Assembly (NCBI RefSeq): GCF_030272615.1 | Contig: NC_081410.1 | Coordinates: 227,700,915 to 227,760,914, forward strand | DNA: 60,000 nucleotides | Source of the DNA: Cryptomeria japonica | Taxonomy: Eukaryota > Streptophyta > Pinopsida > Cupressales > Cupressaceae | Direction of reading: 5' to 3' | Shown here: one piece after another, positions 1 to 11,546 of the stretch | Layout of the letters: each line of letters opens with the position of its first letter | Position numbering within the stretch: the stretch's first letter is position 1 | Made by a program: the position numbers and the translations under genes | Notes under the pieces: generated by a model | The model's input: the letters and a program-made list of their open reading frames with translations, nothing else | Told to the model about the DNA's origin: nothing | Database searches by the model: none

Positions 1-480
1 ATTTTAAGATATTAACTTTAAGTAATTAAAACACGTGGCACATAGTCATCAACTCTCTCTATCTCCAACTCGCAAGCTGAAAATGCTAAGCCTTCTTAAC
101 CTCAAGATCTAGCGTCTGAGGGAAACTGAACTGGCACTCGCCAATTCTCGACCACAAATGTTAAGTCCTCGTCACTGCAGCGAATTGGACATAGTGGTAA
201 CTTTAACCTTTGTCACGTACTCGTCAACATAAAACTATTTATCGCAGACCAACTCGAGACCTCACGACCAAAGCAATTTCACTAACAATCTCCAGCTCGG
301 TAACATAAAACGCTAACACCCAAAAAGCTAGAGACCTCGTGATGTAAACCCAAACCAACTTGTCGCCAACTCGCGGCTTGATCATGTCTTCAAACATTTT
401 ACCTCACGAGCTGGCGATAACCATAAAACTTAACCACAAACTATCTGATCGCTAGCTCGCAACCTAAAATTTTTAAGGCT
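1..480. repeat. CpG-rich GCGAGC/GCTCGC repeat block, left copy
   Basis: This stretch is full of short words such as CTCGCAAGCT, CACGAGCTGGCGATAAC and TCGCTAGCTCGCAAC, commonly followed by AACATAAAA-type A-rich spacers. The same words in the same orientation fill 6010-7560. The words recur irregularly every 30-70 bases, so this is a degenerate dispersed array and not a clean satellite. It runs off the left edge of the window, so its full size is unknown. It may be part of a long terminal or subterminal repeat of the element that carries the frame at 2440-5915; that link is inference. Confidence 0.6.
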
Positions 481-2439
481 TGGATGTTGACTCGTTCCTG
501 AGAGACTAGTTTGAAGGTTTCTCTTGAGTCGAGGTTGATTAGACAAGCGAGGATGACGGTTTCAGAGGCATAAAAGGATTTGATAGCTTCTGAGTTAGAG
601 ATGAGAGATCATGGATTTCTCTGAGAAATAAGAGCTCAGGTTGCTTGTTGTCAGGGATTTTGAAGCAGAATTTGTCCAATCAAGGAGGAATAAAATCAGA
701 ACAAAATCGTTCACAATAGATGAGACTTAGCAGGATGTAGTGGATTTGATAGGCATGATGATGACTTCTAGGAATCTAGAGTCTACAGTCATGTTGAAAA
801 CCACCAAAATGATAATTTTTCATGTGAATGCAGAATGAGCATCACCAAATGAAGTGTGAAAATGTTATAAATACAATGGAGTGGTGACTTAATTGGTAGA
901 AGAGAAAATAAACCTTTTTCATTTTCTGAGTGGTTTTTTTCCTCAGAGAGGAAGATGATGTTTGAGCAGGATTGTGCATGGAGTTGTACTTGTTGTGTGC
1001 TCTGTGATACCGGATGGGTGTTTTTTTGTTTTCTTCTGTGTGAGTTTGTTTATTGTCAGAGGGGTTGTGAAAGTGAGAAGGATTGCCAGAGGGGTTGTGA
1101 AAGCCTTTTTTGTCAAGAAGGGCCAAGCATGGCACATCCTCTTCTTCTACTCTGCCATAGGATGGCAAGGGGTTTGAAGAACGAGCCTGTAGAGGAATGA
1201 AAGAAGGATTTGTTTGGGTGGGGAGTGGCAGCCAATCATCTTTGTGACAACATGGAAACTGCAACCCCCCCCCCAAAAAAAAAAAACAGATTACATTTAC
1301 CCTAAAGCTCATGTTTCCACTTTCCCTGATTGTGGGCATGAAGTCTCAAGTTCCTCTTTCCATTTTCTTTGTTCCTGGGCATGAAGGCTTCGTCCTCTAT
1401 TTGGAAACAATTTGTTGGACTTGGACAGAATGTAACATCTCACATTCCATCTGAAATGAAGGCATCAGGGTGATAATGGCATGGCTCAAGCAGTTTTGCA
1501 AGTTGTATAGTCATTGGGGTTCCTTTTCTGGTTCCAGTAGTGATTCTAGACTCTAGGTGAAAGGAGCAAGTTGTATACTGTATAGTCATTTACAGAGCAA
1601 ATGAAAAGCATTTAGTGTCAAGCTTTGTCTGTGCAGGTTCTTGAAGGAGTTATATATAAATTTATTTTGTGTATAATTCTATCTCTTTCAAATGATCAGA
1701 ATCATGAGATTTAATTTTTTTCATTTGTTGCATTGTTATGGTGTATATAATTTTTCATTTAATGCTTCCTAATCCTATTATGCCCAGAAATGCAAAAATT
1801 TTGTTAGTCTGGAATCATATTAAATAATTAAGGATTCACCTCATTGTAATTGGTGGGCGGATTATAGACAATCATAGAACACCTCCATATATATTACATA
1901 AACATCAATAGCATATAAAATCATAAGAGTATTAAGAATGAAAGTATTAAACACCACAATAGATTATTAGATAGGAATACAATTATACAACATAATTAGT
2001 AAAACATCAAGACAATAGACCAATGCCTTATCCTAGGGCATAGAGTCACTTACAATTCAAGACAACCTAATAATAAAATTCAATAAGATTCATTTGCAGA
2101 TAAATAAGGATGAAATTATGAATAATGCCATTACATACAGTTACACAACCCAGATTCATATGTAAACTGAAAAACCCTTGACCATTCAATTCACAGTGAA
2201 AACATAAATTCAACACAAAGACAATTATGTGAAGATCGCATTGCTCAAACTGCAAATGATATTGATATTATATTCATAATGATATCAGAAAGTAAATTCA
2301 CAATGCGATTCAACTATGCACTTATCAAATTCTTGAACAGTTGAGCTATTATAACTATATTAATATAAGAGTTTTCAAGTTCAACATCAATCATCAATAA
2401 AAGTGGCAACCTCAACCTGAGGATTCAACAAGCTTAGGA
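481..2439. other. No gene recognised
   Basis: There are short open stretches on both strands (longest about 165 codons at 842-1339, minus), but their composition is low-complexity and they show no recognisable domain. A 19-base direct repeat containing AGAGGGGTTGTGAAAG occurs at about 1056 and 1087. A poly-C/poly-A run lies at 1266-1287. From about 1650 the sequence is plain AT-rich. The phrase GCAACCTCAACCTGAG occurs twice at the right edge (about 2405 and 2462), around the stop codon of the neighbouring frame. Confidence 0.5.
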
Positions 2440-5400
2440 TTACTGTGAGGAATCTTGGGTAGCAACCTCAACCTGAGATTTCTTCTTTGGCTTTAGCATG
2501 GCTTGCCACCTGTCCACCTCTTTGTCTATTGGCCAACTGAATGCCTTTACCTCTTCCAACTTTGCAACTGAATCTGTCCATCTGGCATCTGTAACTGCCC
2601 TGGACTCAACAATAAACTTTGCATGGTCAACCTCAATCTTGAACAGTGAATCAAGTAGACCGTTAAGGAAATCAGCATCAACCTGTTCATTTACATGCTT
2701 GATTATTTCTTCTTGCTCCAGAATCAAATTAAATTCGCTGGTCCAATCAGAAACTGATTTCAAATCTCCATTACTACCATAAATTTAAGGCACCAATTTA
2801 TTATAACCTTCCCCAAATGTCTGCAATTTTTCATTTATAAGCACATCCTTCCCTGTGAAAAATGCATAAGCTCCATTCATTACCTCCATCATGTCTTTAG
2901 TGTCACTGATCTTGGGAGGGAACTCGTCACTATACATCATTGCAGTATCTAGCTTATCCATTAATCTGCTTCTTCCTGACCAAACATTGAACAAAGGTCC
3001 AAGAAAAGCGACAGCCTCAGAGGATGTTTTGCTTGCTTCTTTCAAAGAAATGTGCAAATCATGCACAACCATCAATTTGTCTTTCAATACACTAATCATG
3101 TGTTTTAGAATTCCTGACACAACAAAGATAGCCTTGACATTTTGTTCCTTTTCAAGCTTTTCAATTTTCCCTATGTATTCCTCCATTTTTGTTGTCACAT
3201 CAGCTGGTATTTCTTGTACTTGTTCTGTAATCTGTATTGGAGGGGGCTCATTTGCAATTTTTTCTTTCAACTCCACTAACTCTTGCTCCAGAGCGAGCTT
3301 CTTCATCAGTGTCTCTTCATATTTTTTAGACAATGCAATCAATTGGGTATATGTTTCTGTGTATCTTCTTGACAAATCCTCTGTTTTTGATAAATTCATG
3401 AAATAAACTTGAGTAAAAAATGAGGCAATCTCCATGTCAGTTGTGTTCTGCAAGTTCCAAATCATTCTATCAGCTTTCTTTTCTACTTGGATATTTAGAA
3501 GGTGGGGCTTTTGAGTGGAAGGGGCCAAAGACCAAGCAGCGTCTTTGACTTAGGATTAAATCCTGATCCCCTTATTACATCTCCAATTTCAAAATTCAGT
3601 TCTAAACATTGGGTCCTCTTACTTCCTAATTTGACCAATAATAAAAATAGACTGGATATCCCAGTCAGGCATCATAATCATACCAGTACTCTTTATCAAT
3701 TGTCTTGCCTGTTCCACGGATATTTCCTCCCTGTCAGGATCATATTCCTGCAGTGCCTTGATGATCTCCTTTTTCTTTTCTTCATTTGCTTCCTCTATGA
3801 TCAGATTTTGTTATAATTGATTTTGTTTCAACCTTGTCAAAAAACTTTTAAATTCATTTGACTTAATAAAGTCATCATCTTTCATGAACTCATTTGACAA
3901 CATCACACGCTCATCAAAGCCTTGAGCAAGGGCTTTGTTTGTTTCTCCCTGTTCTTCATTCTGCCCTGCTTCTCTGAGATGTGTCCTTATTTGATGAAAG
4001 TAGTGTCCTTGTTCTGTAACAATTGCTCTAGTAGGGTCTCTCCTCACAATTGTACCGACCTCAATGGTTTTTTGTTTCTTTGCAGCTAGCACTCGAGTAG
4101 ATTGAACTTCATCCCCACTCTCTACATCATCAGCAGACACACTAAGTGGCCTCTTGCCATGTGAAGAATGTCCATCTTGGGGGTCTTGCTGCTGAGCAAT
4201 CACTTTTGGAATTTGAGGCATTTGTTCCATCAGAGTTTCATATAAACTTAGCATTTTGTTAATCCTCTCCAAGTACGGGCTATCAGGGCAAAAACTTGAG
4301 AAACTAGGGTCAGCAGCCAACAATTCTGCTTCAACTCTCATCAAATTTTTCCATTTTCTTCTCCTTTCTTGTACTTCATCTTTTCTCAGCAAATTTCTAA
4401 CCACATCTTCATCATCCAATGGTTCGTGGTCCTTTATTGTGGCCCAACTTGTCATTTTTGGCATTGCAACTTTAATAAATTGTTCCGAATCACAAAATCT
4501 AGACACAACATTAACCAACCTATACTGTTTAAGGAAATTGTTTACTTCATCAAAGGAACTCCTACCAATGGTAAAATCAAACGCAACCCAAAGCCTAGGA
4601 AGAAAAGAAAACATCCTATGTTTATCAAGGTATTCTTTTTCAACTAGGGTCAATTGCCAGATAAACTCCATAAAAGCAATCCTAATTGGAACAAATTTTG
4701 GTAAAATATGGGGAGGCTAAGGATACCCATAGACTCTCATCACAGTAAAGTTATCAAAAAAATAAAAGTCTCCCAAGTTATGTGAAATAGGTCAGTTTGG
4801 AACATACTGGTAAGGTCTCAAAACTCTCCTAACATTAATTGACAATCGTTCCCTATTTATTCCTAGCATTTCCTTAATTCGCGAAACAATCCAATTTTCA
4901 AAGAAAAGGAAAGAAGAATGGGGAGAACTACTGTCCCAAACCTAGGTCCATCTTTGTATTGGCATTAAGACATCGAATTCTTCTTTCAAAAGCTCCAATT
5001 CTTTATCCACGAACTCAACATTATAAAACAAGATTAAATGCATCAGCAATGAATAATGCTTGAATGTAGGGTTGGGTGCACCACTCTGAATTTCAACTAG
5101 AGCATTATGAATGTGTTCAACCACATAGCCCACATAATAATAACCTTTGTTAACATTTGGGTGTTGAATGTCCATAGCCATCATCAGTAATTCAGTTGAC
5201 ACTGTTGAATCTCCATCAAAACCCAACACTCTGCATAATCCATAGATTGTACAATGCATATAATGGTGGAAAGTTGTGATGTCAAATGGTGGTTCAATAC
5301 TCTCTGGAATTATAACCGGCTTCTTATTCACCCTAGGCATGTATCTGGGCATTGCATGCTTCTTGATAACACCTTTGTATTTGTCATAATCCTCTGCAAT

Positions 5401-5915
5401 CCGCTCCAAATCTATATTTGTACATGCAACACCAGTAATCTAGAAAGCTTCAACAAAGCTAGCTCTGTTAATTGAAACTAGGGCAGACTGGTTCTTTCTT
5501 CTGATTACCCTAGATACTGGGCAATAGTGTTTGCCCAACTCTTTGATCAAATCCACATCAACATACACATCTAGCACAATTAACTTTGCCATATTTAAAT
5601 CCCAAGGGTTTGACATCAGGACACCCTTAATCGTATTTTTCTAGAAATAATGAAACAGAGCAGAACCAGTCATATTAAGCATGGTAGGGATTCTGCATTG
5701 GCTCCATAAATCTCTACATGCCAAATGATTTGTATTCAAAGCAACGGAAGTCCCTGGCATGAAATCTACAAATTCATCTTTGTATTTCTTAACCATCGTT
5801 TCCTCAATGGCATTGGCCTTGGAACCTCCAGGTCCTCCTGCTCCACTTGTTGTGGGCTTGGCTTGGGCTTGGGCTTGGGCTTGGAACCTCCAGTACCACT
5901 CGTCTCTTGGATCAT
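2440..5915 (-). pseudogene. Long broken reading frame, unknown plant TE-like family
   Basis: I do not recognise this gene. From about 5830 down to 2440 a single minus-strand frame can be followed for over 1,100 codons. It is interrupted by about ten in-frame stops (for example TAG at 5641-5643 and 5440-5442, TAA at 3811-3813) with no frameshift. One frameshift is needed near 5820-5880 to reach the candidate ATG at 5915, where a GGGCTT microsatellite encodes a Lys-Pro run. The N-terminal half looks globular (Trp/Tyr/Phe-rich helices, about 5800-4670). The middle (about 4450-3900) is charged and disordered with a KRPL-type basic stretch. The C-terminal third (3528-2440) is rich in Leu/Glu/Lys and looks like a coiled coil. 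It could be a gag-like or plant-mobile-domain-like protein of a transposable element. The order of parts, globular then acidic then coiled coil, resembles the frame at 14671-16250, but I cannot show homology by eye. Confidence 0.6.
5854..5884. repeat. GGGCTT hexanucleotide microsatellite
   Basis: About five imperfect GGGCTT units lie in tandem here. On the minus strand they are AAGCCC units, coding for alternating Lys-Pro in the frame from ATG 5915. The reading frame downstream differs from that of the ATG, so unit slippage or a small indel here probably broke the N-terminus. The repeat is not a plant telomere motif. Confidence 0.8.
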
Positions 5916-6009
5916 TTTAGCTGTAGGAGAAAAACTTAACCAATTTTCTGAAATTTTCTCACACCCAACACTCCGAATTCTCCAACGTTGTTGCAGAGCT
6001 CAATTCACT

Positions 6010-7560
6010 GGATTACCTCGAAGATAGAATGCATTAATGCAATTATACAAAACCTCGGCTCGATCATGCAATTTATGGTATTTACTATTTGAATTTTGGG
6101 CGTCGTCACTTCTCTCAAGTCTCAAGTCTCATTAATTGCCACACTTGCATGAACTAGCTACTGTGGCATAATGTCATTAATTCAAACTTCAAACTGAAGT
6201 ACTCGAGCGAAATTTGAATTCATGCCCTTCTATTTGATTGGCGATTGGCATTCAAAACTTTTACAGAACTCGGCAAACAAGTCCATGTGTTAGCGAGTTA
6301 GTGACAATGCTACAAAATCCTCTTAATCGCAAGCTCGCAACCCCTTTTACGAATCCTCAAAGAATCTCGCGAGTGAGCGACAACTTATTTCATCGCAAGC
6401 TCGCAACTAGAAACTTAACTTGATTTAAACCCTTGTGATCCTGCGACAACAAGACACTTAACCGCCTTCGCATGCTCACAACACTTTTTGACTTGAGACT
6501 TACAAACCCGCGAGCATGCGATGACCACAAAATCAGACCAAAACTTACCTATTGCCAGATTGCAACTTAAAATGCTAAACAACTTCAAAACCTACGAGCA
6601 AGCGACTTAACCGCATCGCATGATCGCAAATTAAAATGACTTAACTGCGAACACCTCGCGACCTTGCGATAACATAAAATCACACCCAGTCGCAACCTCA
6701 CAACATAAAATGGTATTTGGGTGCCATCACTTCTCTCAAGTCTCATTAACTGTCACACTTGCATGAACTAGCTAGTGTGACATTAATTCAATTAAACTGA
6801 TAGAATGCATTAATGCAATTGTACAAATGTCAAAATCTCGGCTCGATCGTGTCAAAACTTTTACAGAACCTGACAAACAAGTCCACGTCTCAATCCCCAT
6901 CTTTAATCGCACACTCTCAACCGGTTATAACAATCAGGAAAGGAACCGGCGAGTTAGCGACAATGCTACCAAATCCTCTTAATCGCAAGCTGGCAACCCC
7001 TTTTACGAATCCTCATAGAATCTCGCGAGTGAGCGACAGTCGTTGATCTAACAAAATAACTTATTTCATCACAAGCTCGCAACTCGAAACTTAACTTGAC
7101 TTAAACCCTTGCGATCCCGCGATAACAAGACACTTAACTGCCATTGCATGCTCGCAACACTTTTTGACTTAAGACTTACAAACCCGCGAGCATGTGATGA
7201 CCACAAAATCAGAACCAAAACTTAACTGTCACCAGATCGCAACTTAAAATGCTAAACAACTTCAAAACCTGTGAGCAAGTGACAAAACCAACTAAGCTGC
7301 GATACCAACTACATCGCATGATCGCAAATTAAAATGACTTAACCATGAACACCTCATGACCGTGCGACAACATAAAATCACACCCAGTCGCAACCTCGCA
7401 ACATAAAATGGTCAAGTGCAAAACATCTTGCGAGCTAGCGACAACTAAAATTTCCCAGTACTCACAAGCTCGCGACTTAAACTGACTTGATGATAAAGGA
7501 CCTGCGAGCTAGCGATAACCATTAAACATGTCTGACCAACCATTTGACCACACTTGACGT
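6010..7560. repeat. CpG-rich GCGAGC/GCTCGC array with internal duplication
   Basis: The region consists of words such as TCGCAAGCTCGCAAC, CCCGCGAGCATGCGATGAC and CTGCGAGCTAGCGATAAC separated by A-rich spacers. It also contains a large diverged tandem duplication. The phrase CACTTCTCTCAAGTCTC occurs near 6107 and 6727, AACCCCTTTTACGAATCCTC near 6339 and 6995, and CTTACAAACCCGCGAGCATG near 6500 and 7176, an offset of roughly 620-680 bases. The palindrome TGCATTAATGCA occurs near 6031 and 6806. No coding frame is supported; the short open frames at 6238-6423 and 6813-7046 are copies of the same repeat. The same word family fills 1-480. Confidence 0.75.
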
Positions 7561-7564
7561 TGAC

Positions 7565-7620
7565 ATGGACAAATAAATAGAGGACAACTTAGATTTTCAA
7601 TGCACGACAACTTCGGTTTA
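7565..7620 (+). promoter_or_regulatory. Possible TATA-type promoter at the end of the GCGA array
   Basis: AAATAAATAG at 7571-7580 lies just after the last GCGAGC word and is followed by AC-rich leader-like sequence and an ATG at about 7664. This resembles a TATA box with a short 5' leader. The ATG opens only a very short frame and runs into the hairpin at 7667. The call rests on position and composition alone. Confidence 0.2.
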
Positions 7621-7666
7621 CTAGCCAACTAAGACAAAAAACAAACACAAAACCCTAATCGCCATG

Positions 7667-7762
7667 AACAAATTTGTGTCACAAGATCCATAAAATTATT
7701 CATATTGTAGTAACAGTTATGCAATATGAATAATTTTATGGATCTTGTGACACAAATTTGTT
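7667..7762. repeat. Perfect 41-bp inverted repeat (hairpin), 14-base loop
   Basis: Bases 7667-7707 and 7722-7762 are exact reverse complements over 41 positions, with a 14-base loop at 7708-7721. Transcribed from either strand, this would fold into a perfect 41-bp stem. The perfect arms imply a recent origin. It could be a snap-back duplication made during repair or replication, a tiny fold-back element, or a young small-RNA hairpin. No flanking target duplication is obvious. Confidence 0.95.
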
Positions 7763-8018
7763 GCATTTCATGTTCAACATGTTACATAATGTGGAACCAA
7801 ATACCAATTTACTAATAATTCAATTGTTTAGTAATAATTTAAATTCACAATTAAAAATATGAAATAAGTATCCATTCTACTTCTGATTGACAAATTCAAG
7901 GAATACAATATCAAAAATCATCAATGACAACTATAGTATTGCAATTTTGCAAATTGAAATTGTAATATGACTCAAGAATTGTAGTATAATTATAAATACC
8001 TATAAACTAACTGCTAAT
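7763..8018. other. AT-rich spacer
   Basis: AT-rich sequence between the hairpin and the end of the hAT coding remnant. It probably contains the 3' untranslated part of that element, but I could not identify a terminal inverted repeat. Confidence 0.4.
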
Positions 8019-10805
8019 TCACTTCAGTGATTCAGTCTGACTGTCTGAGGCTTCTATATCCCAAATGGACTCAAGATCCGAAAACTGACTAGTACTAACA
8101 GGTTCATCTTCATTCTGAGTCGGGTATTCAAAAATGTCTTCGTCTTCATGCTGACTCTGAGTCTGCGATCCATCATATTCATTTGTCTCATCACTAGCAC
8201 TAGCAGTAGCACCACCAACTTTTAAAGTGTTGCACACCCCTCGTCTATCACACATGGAATTCCAAATTGCTAGTGCCCTATTATATGAAAAATCTCTAAC
8301 ATTATACTGGGTTACAAACAACCTCAAACAAGTTTCCAAATTCTTGTTTAATTTGTTTATGATCTTTGATTTCAAAAGCCCTATTGCACTGAAAACTCTC
8401 TCATCTTCCACTGACCCCAATATCAGTGTTTGACATAAATCAGCAAGTTTCAAATATTCTAGTATTGCAATACGCAATGCTTCACTTTGATCTATCCTTT
8501 TCCAAAGCCTTGTGATTGATCCAGGTTCAAATGGATTCTCCAAGTTAACCAGCAGTTGTTTCATAACCAATGCAAATTGTTTACATTGTTTTCTAAGATG
8601 ATCTGAATTTAAAATTCCTTCTATTGGTTGTCCATTGCAATATGCATCTTTTGAAAATGTCAATATCAATTCCTCTAGTTTTTTATGATACATCTTTGCG
8701 TCATTTGGATTATCTCCAATTGAATGCCAAAATTGAGGATACACACAACCCATGGCTTCAAGTATTTCTTCTTGAGGGAATCTTTCACGAATCTCAGTTG
8801 AAAGTTCATATGCAATAGACTTCAAATTATCACTAACAGTTTAACAATCCTATCAAAATCTTCCTTTTTAACTGGTAGTGCTCTGCCTTGCTTGCCCATC
8901 TTAGATTGGTGCATTGGTATCTGAAATCCTTTTACAAAGACACATAACTCATTTTTTGTATTGAAATGTAAAAAAATTTCAGCATGATTCAAATCTGTAA
9001 TTATCTGCCACTTAAAAAAATTTGGGCTTCACCTTGTTAGATCTGAATATAGACCATCCAGGCTCAAGCATGTCATTTTACATAGAGTGTTATACTCATT
9101 GATATACATAGTTCTGTCTTGGGCTTTCTTAACAAGTTTGTCCATTAAATCCAACATGGAGAGAAGACTAGCTAAAGTTAATAGAGTCTCTATATCACTT
9201 AACTTATGTAAGAGATCAGGAGCTTTGTCTACTGTGAGGCGTTGCTCATACATTAGTCCGATCAAGGATTGATATTCTGTTAGAACTCATTCCGCTAGTC
9301 CATGCAAGGAGATCCATCTGGTCTCAACATCCCTGAGAAGCTTGTTTCCTCATGTTACTCCCTCAGCAAAAATCTGAAATTTTGCAAAACATTTAGGACT
9401 TCGGCACAAGTATGAGTGAAGCTCGTGGACCAAATCTTCAATTTTTGACACTGTAGGGAAATTGCTTACAATTCTATATGCTAAATTCATTTGATGGGCC
9501 ATGCAGTGAATGCCAACCATGTATGGTGCAATACTAGTTTGTAATCTTGCGCAAAGACCAATCCTTTGACCTTGCATTACTGCAGCTCCATCAGCTCCAA
9601 CACACACCAACTTCTTGGCAATTGTCAAGTCATCCATACCAGCAATTTCATTCAAAGCTTTCTTAACTTCCAAATATAAATTTTCTACTGTTGAATTGCC
9701 CCTAATTTTACGAACACAAAGCAGATGAGCTCGGCGGATGCGTTCTTTTACGGTATACACATGCATACAAACCCAAGTAGTGTTATCTACCGCAATAACT
9801 TCATCTATGGATAATGAAATGAAATTTGACTCTTTTACACTCTTGTAAATTTTCCTTTTCCACCTCAGCGAGACAGTTTGCCATTTCCCACCAAGCGCTT
9901 ATTGAGCAATGTGACATAGGATAGTGAGCAACATTCAAAAAAGATAATAAATTACTAAATTCTAGGAAATCTTTCATAAGACGCCCTCTCGACATAATAT
10001 GAAAAACAACACTCATCTGAACAGTCTTTGCTAGGTTTGCATCTTTCGCTGCATGTTCAAGCCCAGCCTTGATTGTATTTCCAAATCCACTATTACGAAT
10101 CAGTGTTGTTTTGTGGTTATGCTCTTCATATTCCGCGGCATACTTAACATGAAGACATTCTTCCTTTGATTTCCATCTTACTACTCGTGTTTCCTTTCCA
10201 TCTATGATCTGTTTTTCATAAACCTTACCAATATGTTTTTCTATGGTGTCAAGCTTTAGCTGCATCTTCTTCTCTCTTTTAGTTTTCCAACTACAAATCT
10301 TACACCTGCATTATGTTGGTTGTTCATCATTGTTTGGGACTGGTTCAATGAATGGGTACTTTGCTACCCAATCAATCTTAAAACTCCTTGTCATCTCCCA
10401 CTCTCGCCCTAGTTTTACTTTCCTTTTTCTTTTCTTCCTACCAACATCATCTTAAGTACTAGCATTTGCATTTGCCAATGGTATCTCATTGTGTGTATCC
10501 GTTAGAACATCTTCTGTCGTGTCGGTATTGTCATCCTCATTTGATGCATTTAACTCAATGACAATCCCACCTTGTGGTGGTGGTGAGCTACTGTGAATGG
10601 GTTCTGCAACTGCAGAGGTTGATGGACCAGAAAATTTGCCAATTCCAAAAAAATACTTTATGGTACTATCTTTAAGTTTAAGTTCTGGGCGTTTTGATGG
10701 CCTCCCAATCCCTTCAATTTCACTGCCCTGAGGAGTCTTACCCTTGTCTGACATCCCAATCCCTTCACCACCGTGAGGAGTCTCACCCATGTCTGACTGT
10801 GACAT
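8019..10805 (-). pseudogene. Broken hAT-superfamily transposase (ZNF862-like, plant type)
   Basis: Cut-and-paste DNA transposase remnant read from 10805 down to 8019. The order is as follows. An acidic/serine-rich N-terminus. A zinc-finger-like CKIC with a downstream H (dTIEKHIGK) near 10300-10200, interrupted by stops at 10452 and about 10330. The hAT catalytic core, with first Asp in SIDEV (about 9810), second Asp in GADGAA (about 9590), the CxxH motif CMAHQMNL (about 9510) and a TRW motif (about 9320). The C-terminal dimerisation region, EDERVFSAIGLLKSK, near 8400. The last 60 codons are acidic. Frameshifts are needed near 9840 and 8835, and there are further stops near 9350 and 9029, so it cannot make a protein. 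The family assignment rests on the order of these motifs. The upstream TTGGCGAAT repeats at 11030-11545 may be its subterminal region. Confidence 0.85.
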
Positions 10806-11029
10806 CTTGAGTCTTGACCTCTCACTACAAATTAAAAGTTAAAACTAATACTATCAAGTATGAAAAAATGATCACTCACCTTTATGCCTTCTCAATTCTC
10901 TGAATCAGGAATCAGGAATGAATGCCTGGGCCTGTGTTGCAGGATTGTAACTCTGGCCCTCTGTCCTACAATGAACTTTGACTTTCCAACTCAATTTGTG
11001 GAATGCGAATTGAGACTTGAGACTCCAAG
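10806..11029. other. Upstream spacer of the hAT remnant
   Basis: No coding frame is supported. This is probably the 5' untranslated or promoter side of the minus-strand transposase. The open frame at 10884-11165 (plus) has no recognisable features. Confidence 0.35.
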
Positions 11030-11545
11030 AGCTCCCAATTTACTAATCATACACGAACAAATTGTAAGAAAGAGTGTAAGGAATAGTGTATTTATAGTAA
11101 TCCATGATTGCATTTTTGGCAAATTGCGCGGGGCCCGGGCATTTCAATTGCCAATAAACATTTAATTTAATTGCATTTTTGGCGAATTGTGCGGGCATGC
11201 AATGAACATTTAATTTAAGCGAGGCAAAATGGGTCCTCGAATGCTTATAATGTTTTATTTGATATTGGCGAATTTGGCCGACGCATGCAATGAACATTTA
11301 ATTTACCATTGGCGAATTAGGTCCTAGGTACGTGGTCATTTTACTATTGTCGGCGAATAACGGAGGTGATCTAATACCCATGTCCAAGTGATTCCAGGCG
11401 AATATTACGGGCATGCACGTTGACGGTGTGTGGTCAATGGCGAAGCCAGATTCTACAATGTACTGTTAACCCCAAAATTTCAGGCGATTTGACCACAATG
11501 TTGCCCCAGACTATTCGCGCGTTGCCCCAGACTATTCGCGCGGAA
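11030..11545. repeat. TTGGCGAATT-type repeats upstream of the transposase
   Basis: The words TTTTGGCGAATT or TTGGCGAAT recur at least five times, and GCATGCAATGAACATTTAAT recurs at about 11197 and 11283 with a shorter variant near 11150. A 21-base unit containing GCCCCAGACTATTCGCGCG is repeated exactly in tandem at 11501-11521 and 11522-11542. Short direct repeats beside a transposase gene resemble the subterminal binding sites of hAT elements. No terminal inverted repeat was found, so element borders are unknown. Confidence 0.55.
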
Positions 11546-11546
11546 T

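Noticed and set aside
842-1339. 165-codon minus-strand open frame
   Set aside because: Low-complexity composition, no domain, and it spans a poly-C/poly-A run; likely chance.
2891-3406. 171-codon plus-strand frame
   Set aside because: It is the antisense shadow of the minus-strand frame at 2440-5915.
5854-5884. Telomere-like repeat
   Set aside because: The unit is GGGCTT, not the plant TTTAGGG, and only about five units are present.
1-7560. CRISPR array from regularly spaced GCGAGC words
   Set aside because: Repeats are degenerate and irregularly spaced, in a plant-like nuclear context; no direct repeat of constant length.
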